64,000 nucleotides of DNA from Morganella morganii H1r (GCF_000633515.1 NZ_AYMP01000004.1:248001-312000), one strand, 5' to 3'. Positions 1 to 10,542 are shown, counted from the first letter of the stretch. Numbers and translations are program-made. The notes: generated by a model not told the origin, from the sequence alone.

Positions 1-13
1 ATTACTTTTCGTA

Positions 14-538
14 TCAGTGCTGTGCAGCCGGTGCCGCTTCCGGGGTATTACCCCCTTCGCCGTCACCGCTCTTATACAGGAACTGACCGATTAAATCTTC
101 CAGCACCATCGCCGGTTTGGTGTCCTGAATACGGCTGCCGTCTTTCAGCATCTCAGTCATCGGCAGATCCGGGTCTGTTGTATTCTCAAACCCTTTACTG
201 AGTGCCAGATACTGCTCACCCAGCAGACCGGAGGTGCGGATAGACAACGAACTGGTGTCCGGAATCTGATCATACTGACTGTAGATATCCAGCGTCACTT
301 CCGGTTTATAGTCCTTGTCCAGACGGATGTCATTGACGCGGCCAATCACCACACCGCCGATTTTTACCGGTGAACGGGCCTGCAGGCCGCCGATATCATC
401 AAAGGTGGCAGACACGCGGTAGGTTTTTTCGCTGCCGACAGAGCGGATATCCGCCACTTTCAGTGCCAGGAAGATAATCGCCGCAATGGCAATTAAGACG
501 AAAAGCCCGACCCAAACTTCATTTTTCTTGCTTTGCAT
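14..538 (-). CDS. mlaD: MlaD, phospholipid-transport MCE protein
   Basis: This is the periplasmic substrate-binding subunit of the MlaFEDB inner-membrane complex, which moves phospholipids between the outer and inner membranes. The 174-residue protein has a single N-terminal membrane anchor at about residues 9-27 and then an MCE domain at about 39-117. The C-terminal tail is rich in Gly, Ala and Pro. The gene begins 3 bases after mlaE ends, in the order mlaF-mlaE-mlaD, so it is cotranscribed with them; mlaC would lie beyond the left edge. Length and sequence match the E. coli family closely. Confidence 0.96.
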   Translation of the reverse strand: MQSKKNEVWVGLFVLIAIAAIIFLALKVADIRSVGSEKTYRVSATFDDIGGLQARSPVKIGGVVIGRVNDIRLDKDYKPEVTLDIYSQYDQIPDTSSLSIRTSGLLGEQYLALSKGFENTTDPDLPMTEMLKDGSRIQDTKPAMVLEDLIGQFLYKSGDGEGGNTPEAAPAAQH

Positions 539-541
539 TGT

Positions 542-1324
542 TTAATTCCCGAACATCAGTGCCGTAAGCACAAAATCTAACCCTAACACGGCAAGCGATG
601 AATGAACGACCGTGCGTGTTGTTGCCCGACTAATCCCTTCAGACGTCGGAATAGCGTCATACCCGTTATACAGGGCAATCCAGGTGACGGTGAAGGCGAA
701 AACCACACTCTTGTAAATGCAGTTCATCACATCCTTCTGCCAGTCCACATTGGCCTGCATGGAAGCCCAGTAGAACCCTTCATCGATCCCTTTCCAGTCC
801 ACCCCGACCATGACCCCGCCAAGAATACCCACGGCGACAAAAATCATGGATAACAGCGGCATGCTGATCAAACCGGCCCAGAAGCGCGGTGCGATCACAC
901 GGCGCAGCGGATCGACCGCCATCATTTCCAGGCTGGATAACTGTTCTGTGGCTTTCATCAGCCCGATTTCCGCTGTCAGTGCGGAACCGGCGCGTCCGGC
1001 AAACAGCAGAGCGGTCACCACCGGCCCCAGTTCACGCAGCAGCGACAGCGCCACCATCATGCCGAGACTGGCTTCCGCACTGAAGGTTTTCAGAACCAGA
1101 TATCCCTGTAAGGCCAGAACCATCCCGATAAACAGCCCGGACACTGAAATAATCAGCAGGGACTGCACACCGACGCTGTACAGCTGCTTACGCAGCAGCG
1201 GCCACTGCCGGGCAAACTGCGGTTTGCCGAACAGCGCACGGAACAGCATGTATCCTGACCGCCCGAAAGACGCGCATGTCGCTAACGCGCGGCGTCCCAA
1301 AGCAGCAAGTGCCTGTGTCAACAT
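542..1324 (-). CDS. mlaE: MlaE, ABC transporter permease
   Basis: This is the integral membrane permease of the Mla phospholipid transporter. At 260 residues it has the same length as E. coli MlaE and ends in the same ALMFGN peptide. Several hydrophobic helices are visible, with the conserved segment [14 protein letters not shown] in the middle. It partners with the ATPase MlaF, whose gene ends 7 bases upstream, and with MlaD encoded just downstream. Confidence 0.96.
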   Translation of the reverse strand: MLTQALAALGRRALATCASFGRSGYMLFRALFGKPQFARQWPLLRKQLYSVGVQSLLIISVSGLFIGMVLALQGYLVLKTFSAEASLGMMVALSLLRELGPVVTALLFAGRAGSALTAEIGLMKATEQLSSLEMMAVDPLRRVIAPRFWAGLISMPLLSMIFVAVGILGGVMVGVDWKGIDEGFYWASMQANVDWQKDVMNCIYKSVVFAFTVTWIALYNGYDAIPTSEGISRATTRTVVHSSLAVLGLDFVLTALMFGN

Positions 1325-1331
1325 GTCTCGT

Positions 1332-2135
1332 TTATCCTAATAAATCTGATTGGTAATCACCCGCCGGATAGCGGAAAGGAACCGGCCCGTCAGCAATACC
1401 ATCCAGGAACTGGCGCACGCGCGGTTCGGTGTTCTCCTGCAACTCTTCTGCGGTGCCCTGTGCAATCACGGACTGCTCCGCGACGATATAAGCCTTATCC
1501 GCAATACTGAGCACTTCCGGCACATCGTGAGAGACCACAACGCAGGTTACACCCAGCGACTGATTGAGTTCATCAATCAGTTTTACCAGCACACCCATGG
1601 TAATCGGATCCTGGCCGACAAACGGCTCATCAAACAGGATAAGATCCGGATCCAGTGCAATGGCCCGCGCCAGTGCCGCACGACGCGCCATTCCGCCGGA
1701 AAGTTCAGACGGCATCAGGTTTGCCGCCCCCCGTAAACCGACCGCTTCCAGTTTCATCATCACGGTTGTCCGGATCAGGGATTCCGGCAGCCGGGTATGT
1801 TCACGCAGCGGGAACGCCACGTTGTCATAGACTGTCATATCGGTAAATAACGCCCCGGACTGAAACAGCATGCTCATTTTACGGCGCGACTGATACAGTT
1901 TGCTGCGGGAGAGTGCCGGGATATTATCACCGTCAAACCAGATTTCACCGCTGTCCGGGCGCAGCTGCCCGCCAATCAGACGCAACAGCGTGGTTTTCCC
2001 GATCCCGGACGGCCCCATAATCGCGGTCACTTTGCCGCGCGGCACATCCAGGCTGATATCATTAAACAGCATGCGCGAACCGCGCCGGAAACACATGTTC
2101 CGGATCTCAATAATATTTTCCGTCTGTCGGTTCAT
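1332..2135 (-). CDS. mlaF: MlaF, ABC transporter ATPase
   Basis: This is the cytoplasmic ATPase that drives phospholipid movement by the Mla complex. Walker A (GPSGIGKTT) is at residues 41-49, the signature LSGGM at 145-149, Walker B (LILFDE) at 165-170, and the switch histidine at 203. The 267-residue length is normal, and the C-terminal FRYPAGDY motif typical of MlaF is present. It is the first gene of the mla operon here and is divergent from the exchanger gene at 2434. The 298-base gap between them must hold both promoters. Confidence 0.96.
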   Translation of the reverse strand: MNRQTENIIEIRNMCFRRGSRMLFNDISLDVPRGKVTAIMGPSGIGKTTLLRLIGGQLRPDSGEIWFDGDNIPALSRSKLYQSRRKMSMLFQSGALFTDMTVYDNVAFPLREHTRLPESLIRTTVMMKLEAVGLRGAANLMPSELSGGMARRAALARAIALDPDLILFDEPFVGQDPITMGVLVKLIDELNQSLGVTCVVVSHDVPEVLSIADKAYIVAEQSVIAQGTAEELQENTEPRVRQFLDGIADGPVPFRYPAGDYQSDLLG

Positions 2136-2433
2136 GACCTCACAACCTTAACGTTATGTTTTTCGTGTTTTTACAACACATACAGGACTGACCCATCATA
2201 ATATAAAAAAATCCGGCAGTTTTCGCCTTTAAATGCGGGTGTTACTGTCTGAATTATTTATCCCCCCTGAGTAACGGGGCATAAATAGTGTGATACACAA
2301 GTATATCAGCATTTAACATTAACGCCCTGCCGGGTACAAAACGTCTGTTTTACTTTTGCGCCTCAGCCCGTACAATACCCTCAATTTCCCGCATTTCATT
2401 ATTTCTGACTGTTTTTCAGCCCGGAGGAGAGCC

Positions 2434-3393
2434 ATGTTACTCACCAGCATCCTTTTACTGACCGGGCTGATTCTGCTGGTTTATGCCTCTGACCGGATTG
2501 TGTACGGTGCCGCGGTATTTTCCCGCGCGCTCGGCATCTCCCCGTTTATCACCGGTATTCTGGTGGCCGGTCCCGGCACGTCGCTGCCGGAACTGCTGAC
2601 CTCCGCCGGTGCGGTCCTTGAAGGGCAGCCGGATCTGGCGCTCGGCACCATTATCGGTTCCAATATTATCAATTTACTGCTGATTGCAGGGCTTGCCGCC
2701 CTTATCCGTCCGCTGAGTGTGCAGTCTGCGGTGCTGCGCCGTGAGCTTCCGCTGATGCTGGCGGTAATGGCGCTGTTCGGGCTGTTTATCTGGTCCGGCG
2801 GTATCACGCGGGTTCAGGGCGGGTTTCTGGTGCTTGCGGGGCTCGCCAGTCTCTGGCTGGTGGTGAAAATTGCCGCAATGGCGCGGCGGGATCAGTATGA
2901 CGGCTTCACAACTGAACAAAACCATGAACTGCCGCAGGAAAATAATTTGCCGGTTGCTTTATTGTGGCTGGTCGCCGGGTTGCTGATTATGCCGGTGGCG
3001 GTCCGGATTGTGATCGATAACGCCTCTGCATTCACCCGCTATGCGGAGATCAGCGGGCGCATCACCGGGCTGACTATCCTGGCTATCGGTACAAGTCTGC
3101 CGGAACTGTGCACCACGATTGCGGCGGCAGTCAAAGGTGAAAAAGATATCGCACTGGGGAACCTTATCGGCGCGACACTGTTTAATACCACGGTCGTCGC
3201 GGGGATCCCGGCGCTGTTAGCCACCGCGCCGATGGCGACAGACCGTTTTATGACCGATTTCGCCGTAATGATCGCGGCCGGTGTGTTATTTATTTTCTTT
3301 GCGGCCGGCCGGAACCAGCGGCTGAACCGGCTGAAAGGCATTATTCTGCTCAGCGCCTTCACCGCCTGGCTGATAAGTCTTTTTACCGGCTGA
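2434..3393 (+). CDS. yrbG: YrbG, calcium/sodium antiporter family protein
   Basis: This is an inner-membrane cation exchanger of the CaCA superfamily. The 319-residue protein shows the family's internal duplication: each half carries a GTSLPEL motif, in the alpha-1 repeat near the N-terminus and the alpha-2 repeat in the second half, within about ten hydrophobic segments. I chose the ATG at 2434 because a strong ribosome binding site (GGAGGAGA) lies directly before it and the length then matches E. coli YrbG; an upstream in-frame extension to 2356 lacks such support. It leads the LPS gene cluster. The transported ion is inferred from the family and is not shown by the sequence. Confidence 0.92.
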   Translation: MLLTSILLLTGLILLVYASDRIVYGAAVFSRALGISPFITGILVAGPGTSLPELLTSAGAVLEGQPDLALGTIIGSNIINLLLIAGLAALIRPLSVQSAVLRRELPLMLAVMALFGLFIWSGGITRVQGGFLVLAGLASLWLVVKIAAMARRDQYDGFTTEQNHELPQENNLPVALLWLVAGLLIMPVAVRIVIDNASAFTRYAEISGRITGLTILAIGTSLPELCTTIAAAVKGEKDIALGNLIGATLFNTTVVAGIPALLATAPMATDRFMTDFAVMIAAGVLFIFFAAGRNQRLNRLKGIILLSAFTAWLISLFTG

Positions 3394-3444
3394 TAAGTGT
3401 CAGCCATTAATACACAGACAGATACTGAAAGTGAGAAAAAACTG

Positions 3445-4413
3445 ATGTCCCGAACTGATTTTCAACTAACAGGTAAACGTGTCCTCCGGATTGAACGTGA
3501 AGGTCTCGCGTCACTCGAACAGTATATTAATGATGATTTCGATAAAGCCTGTGAACTGATATTCCGCTGTGAAGGCAAAGTGATCATCATGGGGATGGGA
3601 AAATCCGGTCATATCGGTCATAAAATGGCCGCGACATTTGCCAGCACCGGCACCTCCTCCTTCTTTGTGCATCCGGGCGAAGCCGCGCACGGCGACCTGG
3701 GGATGGTCACAAAGAAAGATGTGGTTATTGCGATTTCAAACTCCGGTGAATCCTCAGAAATTCAGGCGCTGATCCCGGTTATCAAACGTCAGAACATCCC
3801 GCTTATCTGCATGACCGGCAACCCGGACAGTACCATGGGGAAAGCGGCGGATGTCCATCTGTGTATTAAAGTTCCGCAGGAAGCCTGCCCGCTCGGCCTG
3901 GCGCCGACCACCAGCACCACCGCCACGCTGGTGATGGGGGATGCACTGGCGATTGCCTTATTGCAGGCCCGCGGCTTTACCGCTGAAGATTTTGCCCTCT
4001 CGCATCCGGGCGGTGCGCTCGGCCGCAAACTGCTGTTACTGGTTTCCGACCTGATGAACACCGGGGATGATATCCCGCATGTGCCGAAAACCGCCTCACT
4101 GCGCGAAGCACTGGTGGAAATCACCCGTAAAAAACTGGGTATGACCGTGATTTGTGATGATGACATGATCATTCAGGGCATTTTCACTGACGGTGACCTG
4201 CGCCGGATTTTCGATGCGGGCACCGACCTCAATAACTGCCGGATTGCCGATGTGATGACCCCGGGCGGGATCCGCATCAAAGCCAATACCCTGGCGGTTG
4301 AGGCACTGAATTTAATGCAGTCCCGTCATATCACCTCTTTATTAGTCACAGAAGGTGATAAACTGCTCGGTGTACTGCATATGCATGATCTGCTCCAGGC
4401 CGGGGTGGTATAA
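3445..4413 (+). CDS. kdsD: D-arabinose 5-phosphate isomerase KdsD
   Basis: KdsD converts ribulose 5-phosphate to arabinose 5-phosphate, the first step of Kdo synthesis for the LPS core. An N-terminal SIS domain is marked by GMGKSGHIG and HPGEAAHGDLGM, followed by two CBS domains that end in LLGVLHMHDLL. Starting at the ATG at 3445 gives 322 residues (E. coli 328), with a weak AGTGAG ribosome site before it. A GTG at 3397, just after the yrbG stop, would add 16 residues and cannot be excluded. The gene lies between yrbG and kdsC in the expected order. Confidence 0.93.
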   Translation: MSRTDFQLTGKRVLRIEREGLASLEQYINDDFDKACELIFRCEGKVIIMGMGKSGHIGHKMAATFASTGTSSFFVHPGEAAHGDLGMVTKKDVVIAISNSGESSEIQALIPVIKRQNIPLICMTGNPDSTMGKAADVHLCIKVPQEACPLGLAPTTSTTATLVMGDALAIALLQARGFTAEDFALSHPGGALGRKLLLLVSDLMNTGDDIPHVPKTASLREALVEITRKKLGMTVICDDDMIIQGIFTDGDLRRIFDAGTDLNNCRIADVMTPGGIRIKANTLAVEALNLMQSRHITSLLVTEGDKLLGVLHMHDLLQAGVV

Positions 4414-4422
4414 GGACTGACG

Positions 4423-4986
4423 ATGACACAAATTACCACTATTGACACCTGCTATGGCCCGATAGCGCAAACAGTAATGGAAAAAGCCGGTAAAATACGG
4501 CTTCTTATCTGTGATGTGGACGGCGTGATGTCTGACGGCCTGATTTATCAGGGCAACAGCGGTGAAGAACTGAAGGCATTTAATGTCCGTGACGGCTACG
4601 GTATCCGCTGCCTGCTGACCTCCGGCGTAGAAGTGGCTATAATTACCGGCCGCAAAGCAAAATTACTGGAAGATCGTGCCAATACACTCGGCATTACACA
4701 TCTTTACCAGGGACAGAGCGATAAGCTTTTGGCGTATCGCGAACTATTAGCTAAACTGGCGATTCGCCCCGGCGAAGTCGCCTATATCGGCGATGACCTG
4801 ATTGACTGGCCGGTCATGGCAGAGGTCGGCTTATCCGCCGCAGTTGCGGATGCCCACCCGTTATTGTTACCCAAAGCGGATTATGTTACACAGATTGCAG
4901 GCGGCCGCGGCGCTGTCCGCGAATTGTGTGATCTGATTCTGCTGGCACAAAATAAGCTGGATGCGGCGAAAGGCCTGTCCGTCTGA
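4423..4986 (+). CDS. kdsC: Kdo 8-phosphate phosphatase KdsC
   Basis: KdsC removes the phosphate from Kdo 8-phosphate to give Kdo. It is a HAD-superfamily enzyme without a cap domain. Motif I, DVDGVMSDG, starts at residue 31 with D31 and D33 as nucleophile and acid/base; motif II (ITGRK) and motif III (YIGDDLIDWPVM) follow. The 187-residue length is normal. It starts 9 bases after kdsD and is followed by lptC, linking Kdo synthesis with LPS export. Confidence 0.96.
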   Translation: MTQITTIDTCYGPIAQTVMEKAGKIRLLICDVDGVMSDGLIYQGNSGEELKAFNVRDGYGIRCLLTSGVEVAIITGRKAKLLEDRANTLGITHLYQGQSDKLLAYRELLAKLAIRPGEVAYIGDDLIDWPVMAEVGLSAAVADAHPLLLPKADYVTQIAGGRGAVRELCDLILLAQNKLDAAKGLSV

Positions 4987-5026
4987 AAAGTATTTTATTG
5001 GTTATAATGGCTTTATCAGGGATCTC

Positions 5027-5608
5027 ATGAGTAAATTTAAGCTTTGGCTGATCATTATTCTGGCACTTATTGCCCTCGGTCTGCTCGGCTGGAACCTGTC
5101 GGTCACCCGTTCAGGTGACGCCGACGGCAGAATTGTGGAAGACGGTACGCCGACGTATAAAACCCAAACGTCCTCAACCCTGGCTTACGAACCGACAGGG
5201 CTGCTGGCGTACCGGCTGAATGCGGATGATGTGCAGAACTTTGCTCAGGAAAAAGTAACATGGTTTACTAATCCGGTGCTGACCACCTACGATCCTGATA
5301 AAACCGCCACCTGGACTATCCGGGCAAAGCGGGCCAAATTAACCAATGACAGAATGTTATATTTATACGGTGATGTGCAGGTTGACAGCCTGACCACCGA
5401 TACGCAGCTCAGGCAGATCACCACGGATAACGCCGAAGTCAATCTGATAACCCAGGATGTGAGTTCTGACGACAAAGTCACCATCACGGGCACAGGACTG
5501 CGTTCCGCCGGATTGCAGATGCGGGGTAATTTACGCAGTCGTAATGCGGAACTGATCAAAGATGTACAGACTTACTATGAGATCCCAAATGAAAGCAAAC
5601 ATCCTTAA
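5027..5608 (+). CDS. lptC: LPS export protein LptC
   Basis: LptC is the bitopic inner-membrane protein that passes LPS from the LptB2FG transporter to LptA. A single membrane anchor occupies about residues 6-24, followed by the periplasmic beta-jellyroll with conserved segments WFTNPVLTTYD, AKLTNDRMLYLYG and RGNLRSRNAELI. The ATG at 5027 gives 193 residues (E. coli 191); an earlier in-frame start at 4961 would run into kdsC and is unlikely. The 3' end overlaps lptA by 20 bases, implying translational coupling. Confidence 0.95.
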   Translation: MSKFKLWLIIILALIALGLLGWNLSVTRSGDADGRIVEDGTPTYKTQTSSTLAYEPTGLLAYRLNADDVQNFAQEKVTWFTNPVLTTYDPDKTATWTIRAKRAKLTNDRMLYLYGDVQVDSLTTDTQLRQITTDNAEVNLITQDVSSDDKVTITGTGLRSAGLQMRGNLRSRNAELIKDVQTYYEIPNESKHP

Positions 5609-6125
5609 TACTCTGATTGCAACAGCAATTCTGGCCGTCAGTGTCCCTGCTTTGGCGTTAAAAGAAGATACACAGCAGCCGGTGACGGTAACATCATTAA
5701 AACAAGCCCTTGATTTAGAAAAAAATATCACCACATTTACGGATAATGTTGTGGTAAAACAGGGAACGATTGATGTCCGCGCTGACAAAGTGGTGGTCAC
5801 CCGTCCGGGCGGCGATTCCAATAAAATGGTGATCGAAGCATTCGGTAATCCGGTGACGTTCTACCAGATGCAGGATAACGGCAAGCCAATCAAAGGACGC
5901 GGCAGCAAACTGCGTTACGAAATGGCCAATGAGCTGGTCACGCTGACCGGTAATGCCTACCTGGAACAGCTGGACAGCAATATCACCGGTGACAAGATTA
6001 CCTATGTGGTGCCGACACAACAAATGCAGGCATTCAGTGACAAAGGCAAACAGGTGACTACCGTACTGCTGCCGTCACAGATTCAGGAAAAAGGCCCGGC
6101 GGCAACCGGCCAGAAAGGTAAGTAA
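5589..6125 (+). CDS. lptA: LPS transport periplasmic protein LptA
   Basis: LptA polymerises into the periplasmic bridge that carries LPS to the outer membrane. The 178-residue protein begins with a signal peptide, with likely cleavage after SVPALA near residue 23. An OstA-like beta-jellyroll follows, and the C-terminus is lysine-rich. I chose the ATG at 5589 because it begins the signal peptide directly; the upstream extension to 5562 would spoil it. It overlaps the end of lptC and lies 6 bases before lptB. Confidence 0.95.
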   Translation: MKANILNTLIATAILAVSVPALALKEDTQQPVTVTSLKQALDLEKNITTFTDNVVVKQGTIDVRADKVVVTRPGGDSNKMVIEAFGNPVTFYQMQDNGKPIKGRGSKLRYEMANELVTLTGNAYLEQLDSNITGDKITYVVPTQQMQAFSDKGKQVTTVLLPSQIQEKGPAATGQKGK

Positions 6126-6131
6126 CGATTT

Positions 6132-6857
6132 ATGGCAAAATTAATTGCAAGCAAATTAGCCAAAGCCTACAAAGGGCGCAAAGTCGTCGAAGATGTGACG
6201 CTTGAAGTCAGTTCCGGCGAAATCGTCGGGCTGCTCGGCCCGAACGGTGCCGGGAAAACCACGACCTTCTATATGGTCGTGGGTATTGTTCCCCGTGATG
6301 CCGGTGCAATAAGCATCGATGATGAAGATATTTCCCTGCTGCCGCTGCACGAACGTGCCCGCAAGGGGATTGGCTATCTGCCGCAGGAAGCCTCTATTTT
6401 CCGTCGTCTGACGGTATGGCAGAACCTGATGGCGGTGCTTGAAATCCGCAAAGATCTGAACAATGATGAACGCCGGGACAGGGCGGAAGAGCTGATGGAA
6501 GAGTTCCATATCAGTCATCTGCGCGATAGCCTGGGCCAGTCACTGTCCGGGGGTGAACGCCGCCGTGTGGAAATTGCCCGCGCGCTGGCCGCCAACCCGA
6601 AATTCATCCTGCTGGATGAACCGTTTGCCGGTGTTGACCCGATTTCCGTTATTGATATTAAAAAGATTATTCAGCACCTCCGTGATTACGGACTCGGCGT
6701 CCTGATCACTGACCACAACGTCCGCGAAACACTGGATGTCTGTGAACGGGCTTACATTGTCAGCCAGGGTCATATGATCGCCCACGGCAGCCCGGAATCC
6801 ATTCTGAATAATGAGCAGGTTAAACGTGTTTATTTGGGCGAAGGTTTCCGCCTGTAA
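6132..6857 (+). CDS. lptB: LPS export ABC ATPase LptB
   Basis: This is the ATPase of the LptB2FG complex that extracts LPS from the inner membrane. Walker A (GPNGAGKTT) is at residues 36-44. The signature [15 protein letters not shown], Walker B ([13 protein letters not shown]) and the switch histidine in TDHNVRE are all present. The 241 residues match E. coli. It closes the kdsD-kdsC-lptCAB run, and rpoN follows 24 bases later. Confidence 0.97.
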   Translation: MAKLIASKLAKAYKGRKVVEDVTLEVSSGEIVGLLGPNGAGKTTTFYMVVGIVPRDAGAISIDDEDISLLPLHERARKGIGYLPQEASIFRRLTVWQNLMAVLEIRKDLNNDERRDRAEELMEEFHISHLRDSLGQSLSGGERRRVEIARALAANPKFILLDEPFAGVDPISVIDIKKIIQHLRDYGLGVLITDHNVRETLDVCERAYIVSQGHMIAHGSPESILNNEQVKRVYLGEGFRL

Positions 6858-6881
6858 TGCCGTAAGGAGCCCGTGTCCGTA

Positions 6882-8318
6882 ATGAAGCAGAGTCTGCAGC
6901 TTAAACTCAGCCAGCAACTGGCGATGACGCCACAACTTCAGCAGGCTATCCGTTTGTTGCAGCTTTCCACGCTTGAACTCCAGCAGGAGATCCGCGAGGC
7001 GCTGGAATCTAACCCGTTGCTGGAACTTGATGATAACCATCAGGAAATTGACACGCCTGCTGAATCTGAAACACAAAAAGAACTGGACAGCGCCGAAGCA
7101 CTCGAGCAAACCGCCATGCCGGATGATCTGCCGCTGGATGCGCAGTGGGAAGAAATCTACACCGCCGGTACGCCGTCCGGCACCGGCAATGATTACGGCG
7201 ACGATGAACTGCCGCTCTATCAGGGCGAAACCACCGAGACCTTACAGGATTATCTGATCTGGCAGGCCCGCCTGACCCCCTTTACCGAAACCGATGCCGC
7301 GATTGCCTTCTCAATCATTGATGCGATTGATGAAACCGGCTATCTGACCGTCTCTGTCGATGATATCCGCCTGAGTATCGGTGACGATGACGTCACCACC
7401 GAAGATGTCGAAGCGGTACTCAAGCGCATTCAGCGTTTTGATCCGGTGGGTGTGGGCGCCCGCGATCTGCGGGAATGTCTGATGGTGCAGCTGAAAATTC
7501 TGCCGCCGGAGACCCCGAGCCTGAAAGAAGCCCTTGCTATCACGGATCAGCATCTGGCATTGTTGGGGAACCGGGATTTCCGGACCCTGGGCCGTGTAAC
7601 CAAACTGAAAGAAGAGGCGCTGAAATCCGCCATTGATCTGATTCAGTCACTGGAACCGCGTCCGGGCCTGGTAGTCAACACCGGAGAATCAGAGTATGTT
7701 ATTCCTGACGTCCTCGTGAGAAAACACGGCGAACGCTGGACAGTGGAACTCAATTCCGACAGCATTCCCCGTCTGCGGGTTAATAATCACTATGCCGCAA
7801 TGGGTTCGCGGGCCCGCAGTGAGAGCGACAGTCAGTTTATCCGCAACAATTTGCAGGAAGCAAAGTGGCTCATTAAAAGTCTGGAAAGCCGGAACGATAC
7901 GCTGCTCAGAGTCGCGACCTGTATTGTGGAAGAGCAACAGGCGTTCTTTGAACAGGGCGAAGAATATATGAAGCCCATGGTGCTGGCTGATATCGCACTG
8001 CGGGTTGAGATGCATGAATCCACGATTTCCCGGGTGACAACGCAGAAATTTCTGCACAGTCCGCGGGGGATCTTTGAACTGAAGTACTTTTTCTCCAGCC
8101 ACGTCAGTACTGACAGCGGGGGCGAGGCGTCCTCCACCGCCATCCGTGCACTGGTGAAAAAACTGGTTGCCGCCGAGAATCCGGCGAAACCGCTCAGCGA
8201 CAGCAAACTGACCGACATGCTTGCCGAACAGGGTATTCAGGTCGCCAGACGGACTGTCGCAAAATATCGCGAGTCGTTATCCATCCCGCCCTCAAATCAG
8301 CGTAAACAGCTGATCTGA
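6882..8318 (+). CDS. rpoN: RNA polymerase sigma-54 factor RpoN
   Basis: Sigma-54 directs transcription from -24/-12 promoters with AAA+ activators. The N-terminal glutamine- and leucine-rich activator-interaction region is at about residues 1-50, followed by an acidic region II, the core-binding region, the helix-turn-helix and the RpoN box [10 protein letters not shown] near the C-terminus. The ATG at 6882 aligns with the E. coli start and gives 478 residues. A GTG nine bases upstream is possible but sits only 3 bases from the AAGGAG ribosome site. The rpoN-hpf-ptsN-rapZ-ptsO order is conserved. Confidence 0.96.
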   Translation: MKQSLQLKLSQQLAMTPQLQQAIRLLQLSTLELQQEIREALESNPLLELDDNHQEIDTPAESETQKELDSAEALEQTAMPDDLPLDAQWEEIYTAGTPSGTGNDYGDDELPLYQGETTETLQDYLIWQARLTPFTETDAAIAFSIIDAIDETGYLTVSVDDIRLSIGDDDVTTEDVEAVLKRIQRFDPVGVGARDLRECLMVQLKILPPETPSLKEALAITDQHLALLGNRDFRTLGRVTKLKEEALKSAIDLIQSLEPRPGLVVNTGESEYVIPDVLVRKHGERWTVELNSDSIPRLRVNNHYAAMGSRARSESDSQFIRNNLQEAKWLIKSLESRNDTLLRVATCIVEEQQAFFEQGEEYMKPMVLADIALRVEMHESTISRVTTQKFLHSPRGIFELKYFFSSHVSTDSGGEASSTAIRALVKKLVAAENPAKPLSDSKLTDMLAEQGIQVARRTVAKYRESLSIPPSNQRKQLI

Positions 8319-8341
8319 TACACATTGAGAAGGAAGACACT

Positions 8342-8629
8342 ATGGAATTACAAATTACCGGCCACAACGTTGAAATTACAGATGCATTACGTGAGACTGT
8401 GACAGCCAAGTGTAAAAAACTGGAGCAGTTTTTCGATAAAATCAACAGCGTTCAGGTGATCCTTAAGGTTGAGAAAGTCAGTAAAATTGCGGAGGCAACG
8501 GCTCAGGTAAACGGTGCGGATCTTCACGCCTCAGCGGAAAAAGAGGATATGTACGCGGCAATTGATGAGATGGCAGAAAGACTCGGCCGCCAGCTGTCCA
8601 AACACAAAGAAAAACTGAGAAACCGGTAA
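8342..8629 (+). CDS. hpf: Ribosome hibernation promoting factor Hpf
   Basis: This short-form (95-residue) hibernation factor binds the 30S decoding region and helps 70S ribosomes dimerise in stationary phase. The start MELQITGHNVEIT and the basic C-terminus (KHKEKLRNR) are typical of enterobacterial Hpf. It starts 23 bases after rpoN with an AGAAGGAAG ribosome site, so it belongs to the rpoN operon. Confidence 0.96.
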   Translation: MELQITGHNVEITDALRETVTAKCKKLEQFFDKINSVQVILKVEKVSKIAEATAQVNGADLHASAEKEDMYAAIDEMAERLGRQLSKHKEKLRNR

Positions 8630-8696
8630 ACTTTCTGCATCCGGGTGCATGACTGAATTAACAGTCTGAATTTTCTCAGGAAAAAGCAGTGCTCTG

Positions 8697-8725
8697 ATCC
8701 CGGTTACCATGGTGGTTGCCGGGAT
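8697..8725. repeat. Inverted repeat in the hpf-ptsN gap
   Basis: Arms ATCCCGG (8697-8703) and CCGGGAT (8719-8725) enclose a 15-base loop that itself contains ACCATGGT. No T-run follows, so this is unlikely to be a strong terminator. It may be an mRNA processing or stability element between hpf and ptsN. Confidence 0.5.
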
Positions 8726-8748
8726 TCTGATCCTAAGTGAACAATGAA

Positions 8749-9216
8749 ATGAATAACGAAGCAAATTTGTCCCTGAGCGATGTACTGAGTATCAGCTGTA
8801 CACGCAATAATATTCACTGTACCAGTAAGAAGCGCGCACTGGAGATTATCAGTGAACTGGCTGCCACCGCGCTGGCGCTGCCGGAAAACACGCTGTTTGA
8901 GGCACTCCTTACACGGGAAAAAGTCGGGACAACCGGTATCGGTGGCGGGATTGCCATCCCCCACGGAAAACTGGATAAAAGCGAGGCGCAAACCGCCTGC
9001 GGCGTATTTTTACATCTGGAGCAACCTATCGCGTTTGATGCGATTGATAATCAGAATGTGGACATTCTGTTTGCGTTATTTGTTCCGTCTGATCAGTGTC
9101 AGACGCATTTACACACACTGTCGTTAGTGGCCAAAAAACTGGCTGACAAAGCGCTCTGCCGCCGGTTGCGTCAGGCGCAAAGCGATGAAGAGCTGTACAG
9201 TATCATCACAGAGTGA
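8749..9216 (+). CDS. ptsN: Nitrogen PTS EIIA protein PtsN
   Basis: EIIA-Ntr is the terminal phosphoacceptor of the nitrogen phosphotransferase system (PtsP-PtsO-PtsN) and in relatives controls potassium transport, including KdpD. The active-site histidine lies in GGGIAIPHGKL. The ATG at 8749 gives 155 residues and aligns with E. coli; an in-frame GTG at 8737 would add four residues. The C-terminus is several residues shorter than in E. coli. The presence of kdpDE in the same window is relevant to its known role. Confidence 0.93.
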   Translation: MNNEANLSLSDVLSISCTRNNIHCTSKKRALEIISELAATALALPENTLFEALLTREKVGTTGIGGGIAIPHGKLDKSEAQTACGVFLHLEQPIAFDAIDNQNVDILFALFVPSDQCQTHLHTLSLVAKKLADKALCRRLRQAQSDEELYSIITE

Positions 9217-9285
9217 TGATAACCGGCTGACGACAACGGATAATGGCGTATTGCCATTGAAAGAGAAACGATAGGGAGTCCCCTC

Positions 9286-10137
9286 ATGGTGCTGATGATT
9301 GTCAGCGGCCGCTCTGGTTCGGGTAAATCTGTTGCCCTGCGGGCGCTGGAAGATATGGGTTTCTACTGCGTTGATAACCTGCCGGTCACTCTTCTGCCGG
9401 AGCTTGCCGCTACCCTGGCAACACGCGATATCTCTGCCGCAGTGAGTATTGACGTCCGCAATATGCCGGAGTCCCCGGAAGTCTTTGAGGAAGCCCTGAC
9501 CAGATTACCGGACAGTTTCTCACCCCAGCTGCTGTTCCTGGATGCGGATCGCAACACCCTGATCCGCCGTTACAGTGATACACGCCGTCTGCATCCCCTC
9601 TCCAGCAAAAATCTCTCGCTGGAAAGTGCGATTGACGAAGAGAGCGATCTGCTGGAGCCGCTGCGTTCCCGTGCCGATCTGATTATCGATACCTCTGAGA
9701 TGTCAGTGCATGAACTGGCAGAAATGCTGAGAACCCGCCTGCTCGGCAAGCGCGAACGCGAGCTGACCATGGTGTTCGAGTCGTTCGGCTTTAAACACGG
9801 CATCCCGATTGATGCGGATTATGTGTTTGATGTCCGTTTTCTGCCGAACCCGCACTGGGATCCGAAACTGCGTCCGATGACCGGTCTGGATAAACCGGTG
9901 GCGGCGTTCCTCGACCGCCATACCGAAGTACACAACTTTATTTACCAGACCCGCAGTTATCTGGAACTGTGGCTGCCGATGCTGGAAACCAACAACCGCA
10001 GCTACCTGACCGTCGCTATCGGCTGTACCGGCGGCAAACACCGTTCTGTCTATGTGGCGGAACAGCTGGCGGATTACTTCCGCTCACGCGGGAAAAACGT
10101 GCAGTCGCGCCACCGGACCCTGGAAAAACGGAAGTAA
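9286..10137 (+). CDS. rapZ: RNase adapter RapZ
   Basis: RapZ binds the small RNA GlmZ and presents it to RNase E, thereby controlling glucosamine 6-phosphate synthase levels. Walker A (GRSGSGKS) is at residues 8-15, and the C-terminal RNA-binding domain contains [20 protein letters not shown] and ends in lysine/arginine. The 283-residue length is normal. It lies between ptsN and ptsO; the ptsO start is 3 bases after the stop. Confidence 0.96.
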   Translation: MVLMIVSGRSGSGKSVALRALEDMGFYCVDNLPVTLLPELAATLATRDISAAVSIDVRNMPESPEVFEEALTRLPDSFSPQLLFLDADRNTLIRRYSDTRRLHPLSSKNLSLESAIDEESDLLEPLRSRADLIIDTSEMSVHELAEMLRTRLLGKRERELTMVFESFGFKHGIPIDADYVFDVRFLPNPHWDPKLRPMTGLDKPVAAFLDRHTEVHNFIYQTRSYLELWLPMLETNNRSYLTVAIGCTGGKHRSVYVAEQLADYFRSRGKNVQSRHRTLEKRK

Positions 10138-10140
10138 TCC

Positions 10141-10413
10141 ATGACCATCCGTTGTCAGGTTGAAATCAAAAACCGGCTTGGGCTGCATGCCCGGCCGGCC
10201 ATGAAACTGTTTGAACTGATCCAGACCTTCCGGTCAACGGTGGTATTCCGTAATAAGCAAAATGAAGAAGCCCGGGCAGACAGTGTGCTTGCCATGCTGA
10301 TGCTGGATTCCGAACAGGGCAGTTTTATTGAAGTGGAAGCAACAGGGCCTGATGAAAATTCTGCCATTGAGGCAATTATTTCCCTTTTTGATTCAGGTTT
10401 TGATGAAGATTAG
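10141..10413 (+). CDS. ptsO: Nitrogen PTS phosphocarrier NPr
   Basis: NPr is the HPr-like protein that passes phosphate from PtsP to PtsN. The phosphorylated histidine is H16 in [11 protein letters not shown]. Length is 90 residues. It is the last gene of the rpoN cluster; the sequence after its stop has no immediate coding continuation, and rnk follows after about 190 bases. Confidence 0.96.
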   Translation: MTIRCQVEIKNRLGLHARPAMKLFELIQTFRSTVVFRNKQNEEARADSVLAMLMLDSEQGSFIEVEATGPDENSAIEAIISLFDSGFDED

Positions 10414-10542
10414 TTATACTAACCGAAATATTTTACTTAAAGAAAACTGATACGCTGTTTCGTTCACGCAGCCCGGCGGTTCGTGATCCTGATCTCTTTC
10501 CTTTCCGGAGAGAACAGCCTACTATCAGATTAATTATCAAAT

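Noticed and set aside
602-2151. Several plus-strand open frames opposite mlaE and mlaF
   Set aside because: They are antisense shadows of conserved genes, with no ribosome sites and no family-like sequence.
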